A DNA stretch of 64,000 nucleotides from Hymenolepis diminuta. Its lineage: Eukaryota; Platyhelminthes; Cestoda; Cyclophyllidea; Hymenolepididae. Below the pieces are notes generated by a model. It was given only the letters and a program-made list of their open reading frames with translations. It made no database searches and was not told the DNA's origin. Each line of letters begins with the position of its first letter. Position 1 is the stretch's first letter. The stretch spans positions 3,170,193 through 3,234,192 of the forward strand of contig CAADRB010000004.1 in NCBI GenBank assembly GCA_900708905.1, in the 5' to 3' direction. Positions 1 to 14,090 of this stretch are shown here, piece after piece. Made by a program: the position numbers and the translations under genes.

Positions 1-2135
1 TATAGTTGTTATGAATCAAGACCAATTCTGAAAATGTCAAAATAAGTAGGAGATTGGGCGAGACAATAAGGATAAATTATGTTAACAGCTCAGATGATGA
101 AAAAGAAAACAGAGTGAATGTGTACCAGTAGATAACACTCGGTAGCCAACCCAGTAGTGGTATGAATCACAAGATGAGTCATGTTCATACGTGCGCCGGT
201 CAGGTATGGCTAACTTTCCACAAACTGCCGAGCAGTATCATTTAGTTAAAATTTCCCGCCATGCCGCCAGAAGAATGAAAGCTGTGTCACAATGTGGAAG
301 GGAGAAGAGATTTTTTGGCTGTCATATCTCATATCTCCTATTTTATTAAATCATGAATATAAAGTTGTATGTAAACGTATCCATTGGGATGAGGAAAGAT
401 ACTTATAACCAGCCGTTGCACCCCATTTTATAATTTTTTTCATTTCAGTAATATTGAGCAATTACTGAAGTCGTTATATTTGCGCGTATTTTTAACAGAT
501 TTCTCGTAATTTTATCTTTGTAAAGTTTATTAATCCAATTCAACATGAAAAGGATTTGTCCCTCTGATTGGAATAGCTAAAGTTTTTGCACCTAGAAGAC
601 TTGAAAAATGCCTAATCCAGTTTAAATTCAAAAATCATTTACTCAATGCTGAGTTGCCCTGTACTTTATTAAAAACTCAATTATTTAATTTCAATTGATT
701 TTATAGATTACTCTGCGTTTTATCGAATAGAAGCTGCTGGATACAGTTCCCTCACAAGGAAATTTAGTCTGATCCTTGAATTCTCTGCCTAGCTTTGACG
801 AAAGCAGTTTTGAAAGCACAAAGCGTTGTTGATATCAATGTGACGAACTAAGGTAATCCGTTTGTTTATCTCTAGAATTTTTACATTCACTAGTCTGTTT
901 CGAAGTCCATTCGTTAGGTCTTACAAAAAGACTTCAATTTTAAGCACAAGTAGTTGTTCTCGCATTATTTGATTGTTTTGACGCAATTAAGCAATTTTCT
1001 CCATATCATTAAATTAAAGGTACATAGTCAGATACCATGTAGTATTCATCTTCACTATTTAAAACCATGCATTTGAATAATTTGTTAAACAATATCAGGG
1101 GAAAGATATGCATTCAACTAAATGAAACGTTTGGCATCAGTCTTTTCTTACCAGCTGTTATTGAGCCTTACGAACTCAGTCATTTTTATTTGATAAAGTG
1201 TACATCTCTCTACCATTCGTAAGTTACAAGATCTGTTTTAATACATCAAGAGATACTGTTTTTGAAATTCAGTAGAAAAAATCGACCTTGGCTATTTTGC
1301 TCAACATGACATTAATAAAATCTTCCATGAATACAAAGAAAAAGAAAATATAGATACTACTGAAATATGCTTCGCAATTTAATTAAACTGAGTATGTAAG
1401 ATATACGCCAATGACGTAGGATTTGTCCCAGGTGGTTTAGGAAAACACGCATTTCAAAATACGGACTCAAAAATGAGAACACAAACATTTATAGAAGCAA
1501 TTTTCGTTATTAAGAAATGCAGGTGAACAATCTAAATTGGTGCAAAATTATTTAGAGACAACAATTTAATTTTTCCTCCAAAAACGACACTAATGTTTAC
1601 CTAATTATAACTTTCCAGTTATTTTAAAATTAAACAGAAATTCCTCCATAATCGAATAATGAAATGTTGGTAGAGAAAAAGTTAGCATGAATGCGGCTCT
1701 GAAACTCTCATTTTTAAACCAGATCAAATTGGGATGTAAGCTTTCTACTGTTCTTAGATGAATTTGAAGTTGATTATGAAATAAGGGATTACGAGAATAT
1801 AAATGAACGCAAACCCTCATATCTTCAACGAATGAAACATCAGGAGCGAATTATGGCATTGATGCAACATTTAGACCAAGTGTATTTATAGATTGATTAA
1901 TATAATCCCATGGCAAAGTGTAGTGATTTACTATTCTTGATAATGATAAAGGAAACACAAAAGTAACAGTAAAATTGCTTGAATGGAGATTAGAACGGTG
2001 TGAGGTAAAATGAACTTAGATCTGGATTCAGTGGGATACCTACACAATGCTTAAGCGTTTGAGTTCATTGTGACGAAATCTTGCGCAAAACTACAGAATT
2101 CACTCCTGCTGTGAAATAGATTCAAATGTTTTTCC
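1..2135. other. gene-free AT-rich DNA
   Basis: No exon, RNA gene or recognisable element was found. Reading frames are short and broken on both strands. It is treated as intergenic. Confidence 0.6.
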
Positions 2136-2390
2136 CAGCGGATCTCACAAATGCCGTCCTTTGTGCAGTGGGTTATCGATCACTGGATTTCCACGCCAAC
2201 ACCTGAATATGTAAGACGAAATTATTGGTTAACAGGGTGGAAGTTCATTTATCACCTATCCTTTTCCATGTAGGCAAAATCTTTCTTGATAAAAGAAATG
2301 TGGCTTGATCTACAGGTCTCCTTACTTCTTCCTTGAGTCTGTGTAGTTGTAGCCTCTGTAAAGCGGCAAATGACTATTTCAAACTTCCAT
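2136..2390 (+). repeat. dispersed repeat family B, copy 1
   Basis: A diverged interspersed repeat. Anchors are a 'ttatcgatcactgga' block, 'atatgtaagacgaaatt', an 'attattggttaac' block, and further on 'cttgataaaagaaatg' and 'gtagttgtag'. The same anchors recur in the same order and orientation near 3205, 10256 and 51255. No coding capacity is visible. The element type is unknown. Confidence 0.55.
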
Positions 2391-3204
2391 GCATTTCAAA
2401 TTTGATTATCTGCATCCATTGTGTTCAGAACCATTTGATTATTTAAACACATTAATCCTTTCGTGGTTCTAGCACATATCAGTTGTTCTTTCTGGTTCCC
2501 ACAAAACTAAACTGCCCAATAAGCTCCAAAAATCGGACTATAGAATGTCATATGGCTTTTACACAATGCTGTTAGAAATCACTCACCACGAAAGTAGTTC
2601 AACTTACAACAAATTCTTAAAGATATTTATTCTACCATCCATGGTTACCTTTAAGCTCACAGTTAGTTACCAAAAGTACTTAAATAAAGTAGTATTCTCG
2701 TTATCACCATATGAGATGAAAGTTGGGAGGAGAGTATGTCTGGCTTCAGCACTTTAAGTTCTTATGTTTATAAAAAAATCAGAATCATATGATTACTCTA
2801 TTCTACACATCATTAGCACGTGACTACAACAAGTAAATTCCTATTCGCTTTTTGATAATGAAAGACAACCTTTAGATGACCTTGATTTCTGAGTGGCTAA
2901 TATGTCTGCCAAATAATTGCGAGTTCTGAATGGCAAAAGAGAGGTAGTGGAAAAAATATTTGAAGATTAGTCTAGCATTTTTTAATTTAATAAAACATAA
3001 TCTAAAGTTTGTAAATGGCCTTTTGAGTGGTATCAGATTACGTAATATATTCCTGTTTTATACATTTGTCAAATCCTATATTGCACGAGTTCACTGCAAA
3101 TGAATAACAATTAATAATCTTTAAATATCTTTCTAATTTTTAGCGATCGGAATAATTAACTAAGTTCCTAACACAGTCTTCTAGGACTGTGAAAATGCAT
3201 ACTA

Positions 3205-3360
3205 ACAGGAAAGAATGCTCTCGTGCACTCGCTTATCGATCATTGGACTTCACCTCTGGATATGTATGACAGCAATTGAGGCAATTATCGCCGAAATTAC
3301 TGGCTAATCTGACACCTAGTCATTTACCATGTATCAAATCTTAGTTGATCTTATATTCTT
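3205..3360 (+). repeat. dispersed repeat family B, copy 2
   Basis: A shorter copy of the repeat at 2136, about 1 kb downstream in the same orientation. It keeps 'cttatcgatcattggactt', 'ggatatgtatgac', 'attactggctaat' and 'catttaccatgtat'. The 3' part is lost or unrecognisable. Confidence 0.5.
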
Positions 3361-5750
3361 AACGAAATTACCATTGTTTGAGCTACGAGTATTCTCCATT
3401 GTTCTTCGTAGATTCTTAATAATTGAAGTCTTTGAAAGATGTAGCTGGGCGTTAAAAATTGCTAAAAAACATCAAAAATTAAGTTGGAAACTGAATTTAT
3501 GCTTGAAGGTTGAAACTGAAAAACAGGTGAAGAAATTAAACTGTTTTGAGATAAGCGAAAGATCAGATAAGACTTTATCGCACTTTATCCAATTCTAAAG
3601 CATCATAGCGATGAAATTTGTTGACTACACCTGCAGAAGTCCGGAGGAATTTTATACAGAATATTTTGGCAAATAAAGGACTGTATGTACTTTTAATACT
3701 ACTAAAATCAGGACTTTCAGAAATTCACAAGCTAATAATTAGATGAGGTACTCGTTAAAATATCTTGTGGATATTATTTTAATTCAAAAGAAATAGGATG
3801 CAGTGATAAAGCTTTCACTTTCAGATGGAACAGCGAATAGCATTCAGGTACAAGCTGCTACACATTTCTGCAAATGTAGAATGAATCACTGAGGAAGATC
3901 CATTTATTTGATGCACAACATAATAACATTATCTTCAAGAAGCGTTGGGATTTCCAGAATTCGCATCACAATGCGTCGGATATGGAGCGTCTAGGAGCAT
4001 ATTGTCGCAAATTCAGGTTTAATTAGATAAACTGGGCAAGTCATCCGTCGAAGCAAAACTGACATGACTCATTTACTCCAATCCGTATAAACACTTGTAT
4101 GTATCAACGTAACTTTGACTCTGCGTCGTATTTATCCCATCGAATATATCACTTATTAAATGAGAACTGATCATAAAATGTTTATATTGTGCATTTTAAA
4201 TGTTCTATTATTGAAGTAGCTGAAAGGAAAGAAGCGGCTTTCATTCACATTTTCAACATATGCTGAAAAATTATTACGGACTTGTCATTTCATACAACAA
4301 GTTCAGGAATGAAAATTCTAAACACCGACCGACTTATTGAGAGAAAAAAATGTACAATTTAAAATCTAAACTATTTTACACACATTTAAACTTTTGATTA
4401 TTTTAAACGTGAACAAACTATACATTTGTGCGTCTTTACTTGGACCTTGTTTTGAATTTTAAACAGCGTAGTAACCCAGCCTACAAGATCAGTTGAACAG
4501 GAAACGAAGCATCTTTTGCGTAAATCATACGTGTGATTTGAAAAAACACGTGAAATAGAACATGAATTACGTAAACATCACATAAACGCAGATGCTGTGT
4601 TCTTTTATGAATAGCAACCTCTTGCGCCTTTAGTAAAGAAATTATTAACTCCAGTTAAAATACCAAGCGCCATTTGACTAGATTGGATTTTAAGACGTGT
4701 CTATGGGAATTTTGATTTATAAATAAAGTGAATTAAAATTTTGAACGAAAATATTGGCATTTACTTACCATTTTATGAATCGAGGGGGAACATCGGTGGT
4801 TAATAAAATCCAAAATGTCACGTGAATATATCCGTGAGGAAATTTAGAGGTGCAGTTATAATCAACTGTGGTTATTGTTGCTGCGCTTTAAGATCCAATA
4901 GATGCGAAATTACGCTAGCAAAGGCGTTAGCAAACCTATTCATCGACTAAGGCTCTAATGTCAATGATTGGTTAACTAACTTAAGCTTCAACCAATAATG
5001 AACAAGCGCTACGCTCCGTGAACTTCTGTCACGTGCAATTGGACAGTGCCTGAGTGATCTGCATGAAAAGAGACGGTCTACGCTCATTTCGACATCTTCG
5101 ATATCTTGACATGTGAGACGCTCGAAATTGGTGATTTTTGTCTTGTGTTGATATTAATGAGTGCTAAAATGATGACCATACATGTTTTAAAACGACGCCT
5201 TTATCTGATTGAAAAGAATTACGCTTTGAATGATTTACCCTTGTGGCCGAAAAAATTCGACAGTTTAAAGCATTGAGTCAGTTATATCAAGCGAACTAGG
5301 ATTTTCATGCAGCTCCGATCAAGTAATGCATTTCTCACGTCCGATTCATCACTAAAAAGAGTGAAAGAAATTTACCTCACCTATAGTGGAAAGCATTTTA
5401 GTTACCTAATGATCAGTGAAAATACCTAAAACTCGTAATAACTATAATTTCCTAACGCACCGAATGAAAATATTTCCCGAATTGAAAGATGAAATCCAAG
5501 AATCGATATTTTTCTACGAGAATTAGTGCATATTCAAATATTTCATTTGCAATAAGTGAAAAGTTTTGAATTATGACACTATCTTTTATCAATAATGTTG
5601 AAGTCCAAACCGAATGCATGTTTTTAAAATGAGATAAAATGTAAAGACTGCGAACGAATATAATATATTTCCTTTTTAGTCACGATATCTGCGCTCTTTG
5701 TTACTAATATCATATAAATCTCTCCTCAGAAATAAATTTTCCAATCTCAT
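3361..5750. other. gene-free AT-rich DNA
   Basis: Nothing supportable was seen. No splice-flanked conserved block, RNA gene or transposon end was recognised. Confidence 0.55.
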
Positions 5751-5754
5751 TAAC

Positions 5755-6040
5755 ACCAGCACAAGGAAAGAGTTAACAGCACACACCCAGGAAAAAGAGT
5801 ACATTCAGAACACTTCACAGTTGCTTATCCATTAAGCCCGATTATTATAATTTTTATCAAGCTATAACTACTCAGATACCAGGAAGAGGGAAGAAGACCT
5901 ATAATCTCAATCAAACGGTTCTTTCACTAAGAAAGTAAGTTTGCTAATATATATATTGGTAAATAATTGATTTGATCGTGTACGTAGTACATCATTGCAT
6001 CGATAATTGATTTTGTGGTGGTTTTACATAACCAAGTTCG
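5755..6040 (+). repeat. dispersed repeat family C, copy 1
   Basis: A diverged repeat shared with 25745-25970 in the same orientation. Shared blocks in order are 'cacccagg', 'aactactcaga', 'gaagagggaagaagac', a 'ctcaatcaaac' block, 'aagaaagtaagtttg' and 'gtggtggttttaca'. No open frame is conserved between the copies. Confidence 0.5.
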
Positions 6041-6883
6041 AGTGTTGAGGCCCAATAAACAATAATCCAGTGAACGAGGGATGAAGCGTATGGGTTTCAG
6101 TCAGTGCTGTTAATCCCTTCCACTGCGTCCTCTGTATGAACCATTCCTTGCCTGTATGCACCTTATCAATTTTTCCGCTTTAACTTACACCTTCAGGTAT
6201 AGTTTTCTTTTTAGGAAGTTTATTCTATATCTGTCTACTGTCTACTGTCTCAATACGTATGTCCTGCCGCCATCCTTGTCTCCGCTCCATCTTGCGGCAG
6301 TTGAATTCTCAAAGCAAGGGAAAGCAATAACTTAATCAATTTTACCTGTCCAACTTCAGCATTTCCCAAGTTAAAGCCTCTCTTACATTAAAAGTTTGCA
6401 GTTCACAATTTTGGGAAACATATTACATTAACTTCAGTTATCTCAATCAGTGTACACCTTTATTCGTCTAGATTCTTATCAACTAATTGAATACATAAAT
6501 GACAACTTGCTATTCTAATACACTCTTTAACTAGCGCACATCAATTTTGGTAATGAACTCTTGGAATAATGCAGTAACTGTCATGACATGCTGTGGTGTT
6601 TTGGTCGGAAATGGTCTAAGCAATGCAATGGTTTGTGGTTGTTCGACCTTTTGTACTGATAAACAAAGTAATTCCACCACTAATTTTAAGGGAAACCCGA
6701 GAAAATTAAAGTAGAATTCTTACAAGTATAGCATTGACGTTAAAAAGTCCCACTCAACTTTCATACTGAAAGTGATCCTATATAAATCACTTCTTCAAAG
6801 AATATGCTTTTAAGAGCCATTCTCTCACTTTAGTTGTGTTCATGCTTCTGTACCATGTCACGAATAAAACTAATTCCGTAGAA

Positions 6884-6918
6884 AATATATGAATATATAT
6901 ACATATATATGCATATGT
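6884..6918. repeat. short AT/ATGC simple repeat
   Basis: Alternating purine-pyrimidine tract of AT steps with interspersed CAT and GCAT. It is partly palindromic and simple in sequence. Confidence 0.7.
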
Positions 6919-7700
6919 GCCTAACATAGTTCATTGAGGAAGTAGACAATGAAATTTCAGTCATTTCGAGGGGAAATTAGAAGATTGTATCGCTTTTCTA
7001 TCACTTTTCCTTGTCATAGTGTAATTTCAAACTGTGACATTCAATTAATTCATTCTCAGTTTCATGCACTAGGTTTAAGAGGTTTTACTAAAAGTCTGGC
7101 AAATAGAAACGTTTAAAATATAATGATAAATTTAAATAACATCGAAATATTGTGTTGTTAATTTCAATTAAGTCATGTGACAATTAACCTGGATTGTGTG
7201 CGCATATTTATGTCCATTCAACTAAACAGAGTTGACATATTTAATCGGAGGTAATATTGTGGAGAGATTCGCTATGAAACCAGATCCGTAGTTTTGGGTT
7301 TTCTGGAGTAGTAAGAAATAATAAGTGACCACCTCAATCTCCAGTTACTCTCCCTTTCAGATAAGACAACTATGATGCTGGAAGGAGTTAAGAAGACTTA
7401 TTTCATTCGTAGATGTTACGTTTGAATCTGCAAAGTTAATAGTGAGAAAAGGAAGAATCGAATGCAATCGGCTGCATGTCTACAGTTGATGTCTGCCACC
7501 GCAACAAAAGCTTACCAAGGTGTCCCCGAAGAACCTGACCGAGTTCGGCGAACCCCCCCAAAGAATGCCTTTTTCTCTCACAGGGAGTCAGAACAGTCTG
7601 TTGGTGAATACCAACTGAGTATGTGTGGACTTTGAAATTTAATGACCCCAGCTGGCTGATTGTTCTTTGCACTAAAAATACTGAAACTTCAAGGATATTT

Positions 7701-7883
7701 ATGGCAAATGCAACCCCAAATTATGATCTTTCAGTAGAAGGTGGCTCTGAGTGGCAGAATGCGAAATTTCAGGACAATTCAGAGGTTGTGGAATGCATTC
7801 AGTCGTATGAAGGATGGCAGAGCGCACTAGGGGAGAAACTCCTTGAATTTAGGTTCTTCGCTGATTCCTCGGACACTGCATAG
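7701..7883 (+). other. unassigned open frame, possibly element-derived
   Basis: An open frame covers 7623-7883. Its first ATG is at 7701, leaving 60 codons. The product is acidic and I do not recognise it. The patch 7440-7880 is less AT-rich than its surroundings and is also open on the opposite strand (7436-7672). It could be a remnant of a retroelement or an old gene. No splice-site-bounded homology to a known family was seen. Confidence 0.15.
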
Positions 7884-10229
7884 GCCGAATATTAGAACTG
7901 GTTTATCTCGCGAAAAACAAAATTTTGTCTTGCTAAAAAGTAGGCAAAATTTTCAAATATGCTGAAACCGAGCTTACGTGAGTATCCCACCCCTTCGTAA
8001 CAGAGTTTGAAATTCATGGCAAGACAATATCTTTGCTGGTTTTCACTGTTTTACATTGGGTTAGAACCTCTATCACCATAAATTAGCATGTTAAGTCCCT
8101 TCAGTTTAGTCCTTTAGATTCATTATTTGAAACTTCGAGTATTTTTGGCTTAATAATGTTACTTTGAACAACGGCTCCTTGTCCATCTTCTCAAAGTTCT
8201 GAGACCACATACGGTGAACCATACAGTTATATTGCGCGTGTTATACTACATAATTTCTTTAACTTTCCACTCTAGATAATATTAAGCTCGTTCTATTCTT
8301 TTATGATCATCCACAAAGCTTAAAATAACCGCACAAAATTTTCACTCAACCGAGCACAAATGAACGTGAACTATTTAATTCCACTGCGCTTTCCCATTGA
8401 AATAAAATGAGCCCTTTTTTACAACAAGTTTTATGGCTTACATAGATAAAGAGAGCGTTAATTTTAAAGTGACAGATTACATGTAACTTTAAGACAAGAA
8501 GAAGACATTAAGTGGCGAGGGAAATCTCTTGAGTTTGTTGTATTAAAACCCCAAAAGCATGAGAACTGTGAGAAGCAGCTTACGTTTTCTAAAATGAATC
8601 AATTAGACCTGAAGTGTACAAACTAATGTGCTGTCTTCTGTAACCGTATAAGTTAGAGTTTTGATAAATTTCTATCGATTCGTACATTTACATTCACCTG
8701 ATCTAAGTAAACTTGTTAACGATTTTTTTGTAAAAATGGTCAGAAAAGATTTTCTAAAGTGCAAAGAGGAAGCTGTCAGAATTTTTGAGGAGAAGATAAT
8801 TACCCTAATTTGAAGATCAAATACAGAGTTATTATTTTGAATTCCCACTCCACTAAAAATGTGTCGACATCAATAGAAGTGCGGATAATACATAGTCTCT
8901 TCCTACTTCATTTAAAGTGCTTGATTAGATAATTGCTCTGGATGTATGAATTTCTATATAATTCTTCTTCTAAATCTTCTCTCACGAGTCAATAAGTAGT
9001 GCGATAGAAATTACAGATATAACCGCTAAAAGCTTTCAAATATAAAATCGATCTACTTCAACTAATACCATTCTGTACCGATGAAAAATAATCTTTAAAA
9101 AACAATTTGTTTGTTAAAAGTGTGGAATACATTCTTTGGTTCAAAGACATATTTGCTTTGTATGCATACCGTCGGTGGATTTATGATTTGACAAGGAATC
9201 AAGTGTTCATATTTTAAAAGAGTTTACTTATCACTCCCAAAGTAGGACTGTACAGAAGATATATTTGATATTTGCCGGTTTATTAGATCATTTTGGGAGA
9301 ATTAGGAAGAAAGGCACTTGTTGATTAGCAGGAATAAGAAGATAGATCTTATGAAAAGTAGTACTTAATGATAAGTAAAAGAGCGAGAGAGAGAGAGAGA
9401 GGGGTTAGCGAGATACTTAAGACAGAAGCTGGTTGGAGGGGCTGCAGATGGAGAGGAACTGGCTGGAGGAGGCAGTGTAGCAGTTGGAAAGGGAAGTGAT
9501 TGGAGTCGGTCAAGACTTTCTATTGTATATAGGTATTTTATGATTACAGAATTAACAAAGACCGCTGGAATTCTTAATATGCCTAGGGAACTCAGCTTGG
9601 TCTTAAGAATTTAAAAAGGTTAGTAACAAAATTAATGCCTAAAGTGACGCCCTGTCTCCCTTCGAGTTTGATAGACATGTCAAGTATGTTGGGAAGTAAG
9701 ATCGAGCCAATTGAAAAGTTTCCCAAAAAATTCAGGTGCCTTATTAACCAAGTAATCATTTTCAGATGATGCAGTTGAGTTTGAAATTAACTATTAAATT
9801 CGTATTTAAGATGAATACACTACTTCAATAGAAGTAGTTTACATAACTCACCTAAATATTACGCAAATTCATAATCCAGCGGTATAGAACCTTTAATTAA
9901 AACGACGATTTGTAATGGCTAATCTGTGAGAAGCAGGATATGCTTGGTCATCCACTCTTTTAAATGTAACCTAGATGCTCAACAACAGATCAAAAGGGGC
10001 GTTTTGTTTCCTCTTGCAGGCAATATTTTTTCCTTCCACTTAATAGACCAAGTCTTTTTCATTCCGGCACTGATAGTATTATTAGCTCTTTTATACAATG
10101 AACCCTTATTGTCTTAATTTGCGTCTTTCTCCTACGATGTGGAAGATTTTCAAACGCAATATGATACCTGCTAGTAACGAAAGTGATTTAACCTAGCTGC
10201 GATTCCTCTGAATGTTCCGAAAGGAGACT
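7884..10229. other. gene-free AT-rich DNA
   Basis: Nothing supportable was seen apart from the (GA)n tract and a purine-rich patch at about 9380-9510. Confidence 0.5.
9385..9402. repeat. (GA)n microsatellite
   Basis: Nine GA dinucleotide units in a row, followed by a G-rich, purine-biased stretch to about 9510. Confidence 0.85.
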
Positions 10230-10480
10230 GAAGGGTAGTGGAAAAAATGCATTTTTTCGGTGCACCCGTGCGAAACTTATAAGCATCATTTCTCAGGCAC
10301 TGGATTATCAATCGTTGGATTCCTGGATCGCACCTAGATATGTAATATCACCACCGCAACATTGTCATTGCAACTACTGGTCAACTAGATAGCCAATCAT
10401 TTGCCACATATCTAATTCCATAACTCATTTTGAGCTACAGGTCTTTTCACTTCTTTTGCCTTCTTAAGTCTGAGTAATAG
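10230..10480 (+). repeat. dispersed repeat family B, copy 3
   Basis: Same repeat as at 2136 and 51255. It keeps 'cttataagcatcattt', 'cactggattatcaatcgtt', 'cctagatatgtaatatc', 'aactactggtcaac', 'catttgccacatatct' and 'ttgagctacagg'. The 'cttataagcatc' start is shared with the 51 kb copy, so the family begins slightly upstream of the 2136 anchor. Confidence 0.55.
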
Positions 10481-11639
10481 TAAAGGATTAGGAATCTATG
10501 AAACTCAATATAGAAAAAGGAAAACATATGAAGATAAGACAAATAACAGGTGGTTTAGAAATCAAATCGCATTGTTATGAAGGTATTTAAATATCTCATA
10601 CGCCTATATCAGCGTTACTGAAATAAAAGACGTCCGAACAATGTAGGCTTGAAAAGTGTGGCTCGGTTTTTGGACAATCGCTACCTAAAACGTATCAGCT
10701 ACCGATATAAAAAGGATTTCATTAGAGCTTATGAACAGGACGATGAGATACTCGTGGTGCCATTACCGCTATAAGTAGTCGAAATACTCTCAAAGATGTT
10801 TAAAGAGCTCACTTCATAGCCAGGTAGATCTTATTCAAGTGAAATCTATGTGAAAAGGTGATAAGAGATTGGTTAAATATATTGATATGAAACTCTAAAA
10901 GAAGCGATGAAAATATAAAATTTTAAATGCATATTTTTACACGGTGGTGACTTCAAAATTATTTGAGTAAATTTGTTCAGATGTATTAACACTTTTGTAA
11001 ATTTGCAGTTCAATTACAGATAAACTAGATTTACACCTAAAAGAGTTATTTTAAAGACTAAAATGATTGTCAAAATTCTTTAAAAAATTTTAATAACCTA
11101 ATAATAAAGCGACTGAGAGGTTATACTGAAGCTATGAATAAGGCTTTATTGTTCAGTTAATTTCTCAATTAAGTGATATCATTAAGTTTCGGATCAACTT
11201 AATATCTAGTTTGAATGCAGTTTTTGAAGACAAAGTGTCAAAAGTACATCAATCTGAAAGTACTAAAGAGACTACTTTGGTTGGATTCTATTAATTATTT
11301 AGCGTTATGTAGGACAAGCTCATTAATTGTTATATGAAAGACAACGCACGATGAATATTCCCAGCTCTGTTAATGTTAAAGGTAAAATGACAAATAACTA
11401 TGTCTTTACTTTTCAAAATGGAACGAACTGCAATCTGCAACTACAGATTGCAAGTCTTCCAAGACGATGGTTCAATTTAAGAATAAATATTTATTAGCAT
11501 ATACAAGAAAGTTAAAATGATAAAAGATTATGTCGTGGCGCTAAGTAAGAGCTTTAAACTCCCGATATTAGGCTAGTAACCCCACAACATGAAATTGCCA
11601 GTCCAATTGTATCTGACTGTCAAAAGACATGAATAACTA
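10481..11639. other. gene-free AT-rich DNA
   Basis: Nothing supportable was seen. Confidence 0.5.
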
Positions 11640-12790
11640 ATTATGTCTAGCCAATATACGTATAAATGAGGCTCTGTTTGTGTAATAACGCTGAATGGTC
11701 TACTGGGAGCCACATAGAACGAATGGGGTCCGATGGACCCATAACGTTATTACATGGTGACGCAGTAGCAGATGAATTCACCAGCGTCATCCCCATATCG
11801 GCTGGAGACACAGACAACAGCTCATTTTCTCGACACAGCGAAAGAATTTAACCTCATTTCACTTCGTACAATATAAATGTGATGGCCGACAAACGATTTC
11901 GACGCAGACGACGGGGTTCTCCGATGATGTGACTCTTCGTGCAGTGATCACACCATATCTTGAGGTACCATGAGACCTGGTACTTCTCGAAATGACAATG
12001 AAGTCATTAACTACATTTTCTTGACATGCGAAAGGGTCAAGTAGCATAATCAAAATTTTGACTTAGAAGTTAAAGTTCCACGACATTTATCTAGCCACTC
12101 ATGGTCCGTAGCGGACAGTCCACCCAAGGTTCTACGAGATGCAACTCCGAAAAATAAAAAAACTCGATTTCAATAGGTCTCGTCGTTCAAACTGAGAGAA
12201 CCCGAAAATATCGACCATCTATCGATCGAGAAGACCCATTCCTCATCCGACAATTATCTAACGAATACCAGAAGCAGTCATTTCCAAGATTCCGATTTTG
12301 TAAAGGAAGTCGTTATCATCGAGAGTGGTTTATTGAAGACGTCGCTGCCAGAATCACAACGAAAATTGTCGCAAAGAAGGCTTCTGCCGAGAGGCCTCTG
12401 CGAGCAGTTCAATGAGGCAGAACCTGAACAGTAAGAGAGCGTTACCTCAGACTAGGAGGGTTCGATTTATCGATTTGTGAAAGACATCGTTCTTTTAATA
12501 GTTTTGATGATATTAATATTTTGTTCTGCAGCTCTTACAGCTCTCTAACTTGAGAACAGCCAGTGACCCCCGATGTAGAGCAACGACGCAGAAAAAATCA
12601 GTCAAGATATTACCCTCCATGTACTACTAAAACTCGATGGCATGTCTCTTGTCTCCTTGCCGATCTGGCGACAAAGATGGGCCAGTGATCAAATCTACGA
12701 ACGGGCGCGCCAAATGTTCGAAAATAATATTTTCCCCAAACAACTCTCATATGTTTTTCAATTTAAGAGACCTTAACACATGCTAAATAA
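11640..12790 (+). pseudogene. GC-richer island with decayed reading frames
   Basis: This stretch has visibly higher GC and longer broken frames than its flanks. An open frame at 11666-11851 ends in a stop. Another frame runs from about 12063 to 12542, interrupted by TAG near 12176, TAA near 12431 and TAG near 12452. It would end in a basic/hydrophobic segment (YRFVKDIVLLIV, then LMILIFCSAAL) like a C-terminal membrane anchor. A third frame, about 12600-12776, has protein-like composition (SLPIWRQRWASDQIYERARQ). I do not recognise the protein. It may be a dead gene or a retroelement remnant. A gene with real introns cannot be excluded, since GTAAGA at about 12430 and TTCTGCAG at about 12532 resemble splice sites. 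Confidence 0.3.
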
Positions 12791-13154
12791 ATATTGGATA
12801 CTGGACAGCGTCAAGATCCACCAAAGGGTTTGTCTCGAATCCTCAAAATGAATGCCTCATATTTCGATGAGAGATGCTATAGCCACCAGATGTCTATCAT
12901 CATCTAGCGATTAGAAATGATTGACTAGTGACAAGATCCTCACTACAGTGTCCACAGGCGGTCCCTCTGTGTGTTTGTGTGCTTGCACATAGATATCTAA
13001 ACGGATGTCTATCATCACGTCCAGACACCAACAACGAGACATGACTGACATTCAACGAAGAACTATATTGTTTATAAGCCTAATTTACTTATAAATAAAT
13101 TTCGAGATGGCTTGTCTGCCATCTCTGAACTGATCTGACGGCATGAGTGACTCG

Positions 13155-13290
13155 ACTAATTCCATCTCTTCAATCGATGTGGCCCTGATAGCCCCTCAAC
13201 GTTATTACAGTTTGGGGGTCTGTTCCACATAGTTTTCACACACATGAATAAATGGGAGTTCCCAGGACATATTCTGAGTCTGAGATTTAA
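13155..13290. repeat. dispersed repeat family E, copy 1
   Basis: Shares 'gggtctgttccacatagtt' and 'aggacatattct', about 60 bp apart, with 38660-38770. The alignment is short and the element type unknown. Confidence 0.4.
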
Positions 13291-14090
13291 TACAGGATAC
13301 AAAAGCCGTATCGATTTTAAACACTGACGCAAATAGGATGAAAGACGAATGCATTCCTTTCTGGGTTCTTCCAAAAATTAGTCCACCGCTCTGATAAGTG
13401 GCATGTATTTCATAATTTGTAGAAATCTCACCACTGAAATGTTGAAATAAATATAGTCCGCATTAGTGAATTAGAGAGATGTTTTCTTATTGAAAATAAT
13501 GTGAGAAATTAGAGTATATTATAATATGAAATTATAATTTAAATCTCCATAAGTAAAAACATAATTGCCAAGTTTTATAAGAAATGCTACTGAAAATATT
13601 AACGCCTAGGCTTATCTACTGCGAAATATGCACATTATGTAAAATAATAGCACTAAGAAATAATAGTAGTAGGCAGCATTACGATTAATCAGAATGACAC
13701 ATTTCATGAAGAAATTTACTGGTTAAAGAGAACTAAAATAAAACTAAACGTTATATTATAAAGAGTATTCAAATACAAATTTCTATTGTTTGGATTAAGA
13801 TTCACAGAATTATGCTAGTGAAATTCTCATATTAAACATATCCGTTGGTTATCATCAAGAAGTGTACACTATTTTTATTTCATCAACAAAAATAATAAGT
13901 TGAAATAAATTAATTTGGTTTGGATTCTGTGAGCATCTTTAATTTGTTTTTGCGCACTGATAAATATGCTATTATGATATATAACACGCGTAAATTTAAC
14001 ACAAGGTCATACTGTTTCATATCAAATCCGTGAGCAGTTAGTCAATTTTCCCTTTCTTTACAATATTATTTTTAAAAACATCCAAGTTTT
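13291..14090. other. AT-rich 5' flank of NADSYN1
   Basis: Very AT-rich sequence between the last repeat and the NADSYN1 start. No convincing TATA/Inr arrangement or upstream exon could be assigned. It presumably holds the promoter, or an upstream untranslated exon if the acceptor-like site at 14098 is used. Confidence 0.35.

Noticed and set aside
12430..12532. Intron (GTAAGA...TTCTGCAG) making the 12 kb island an intact gene
   Set aside because: Splicing there joins to a frame that stops after a few codons, and the other stops remain. Kept only as a possibility.
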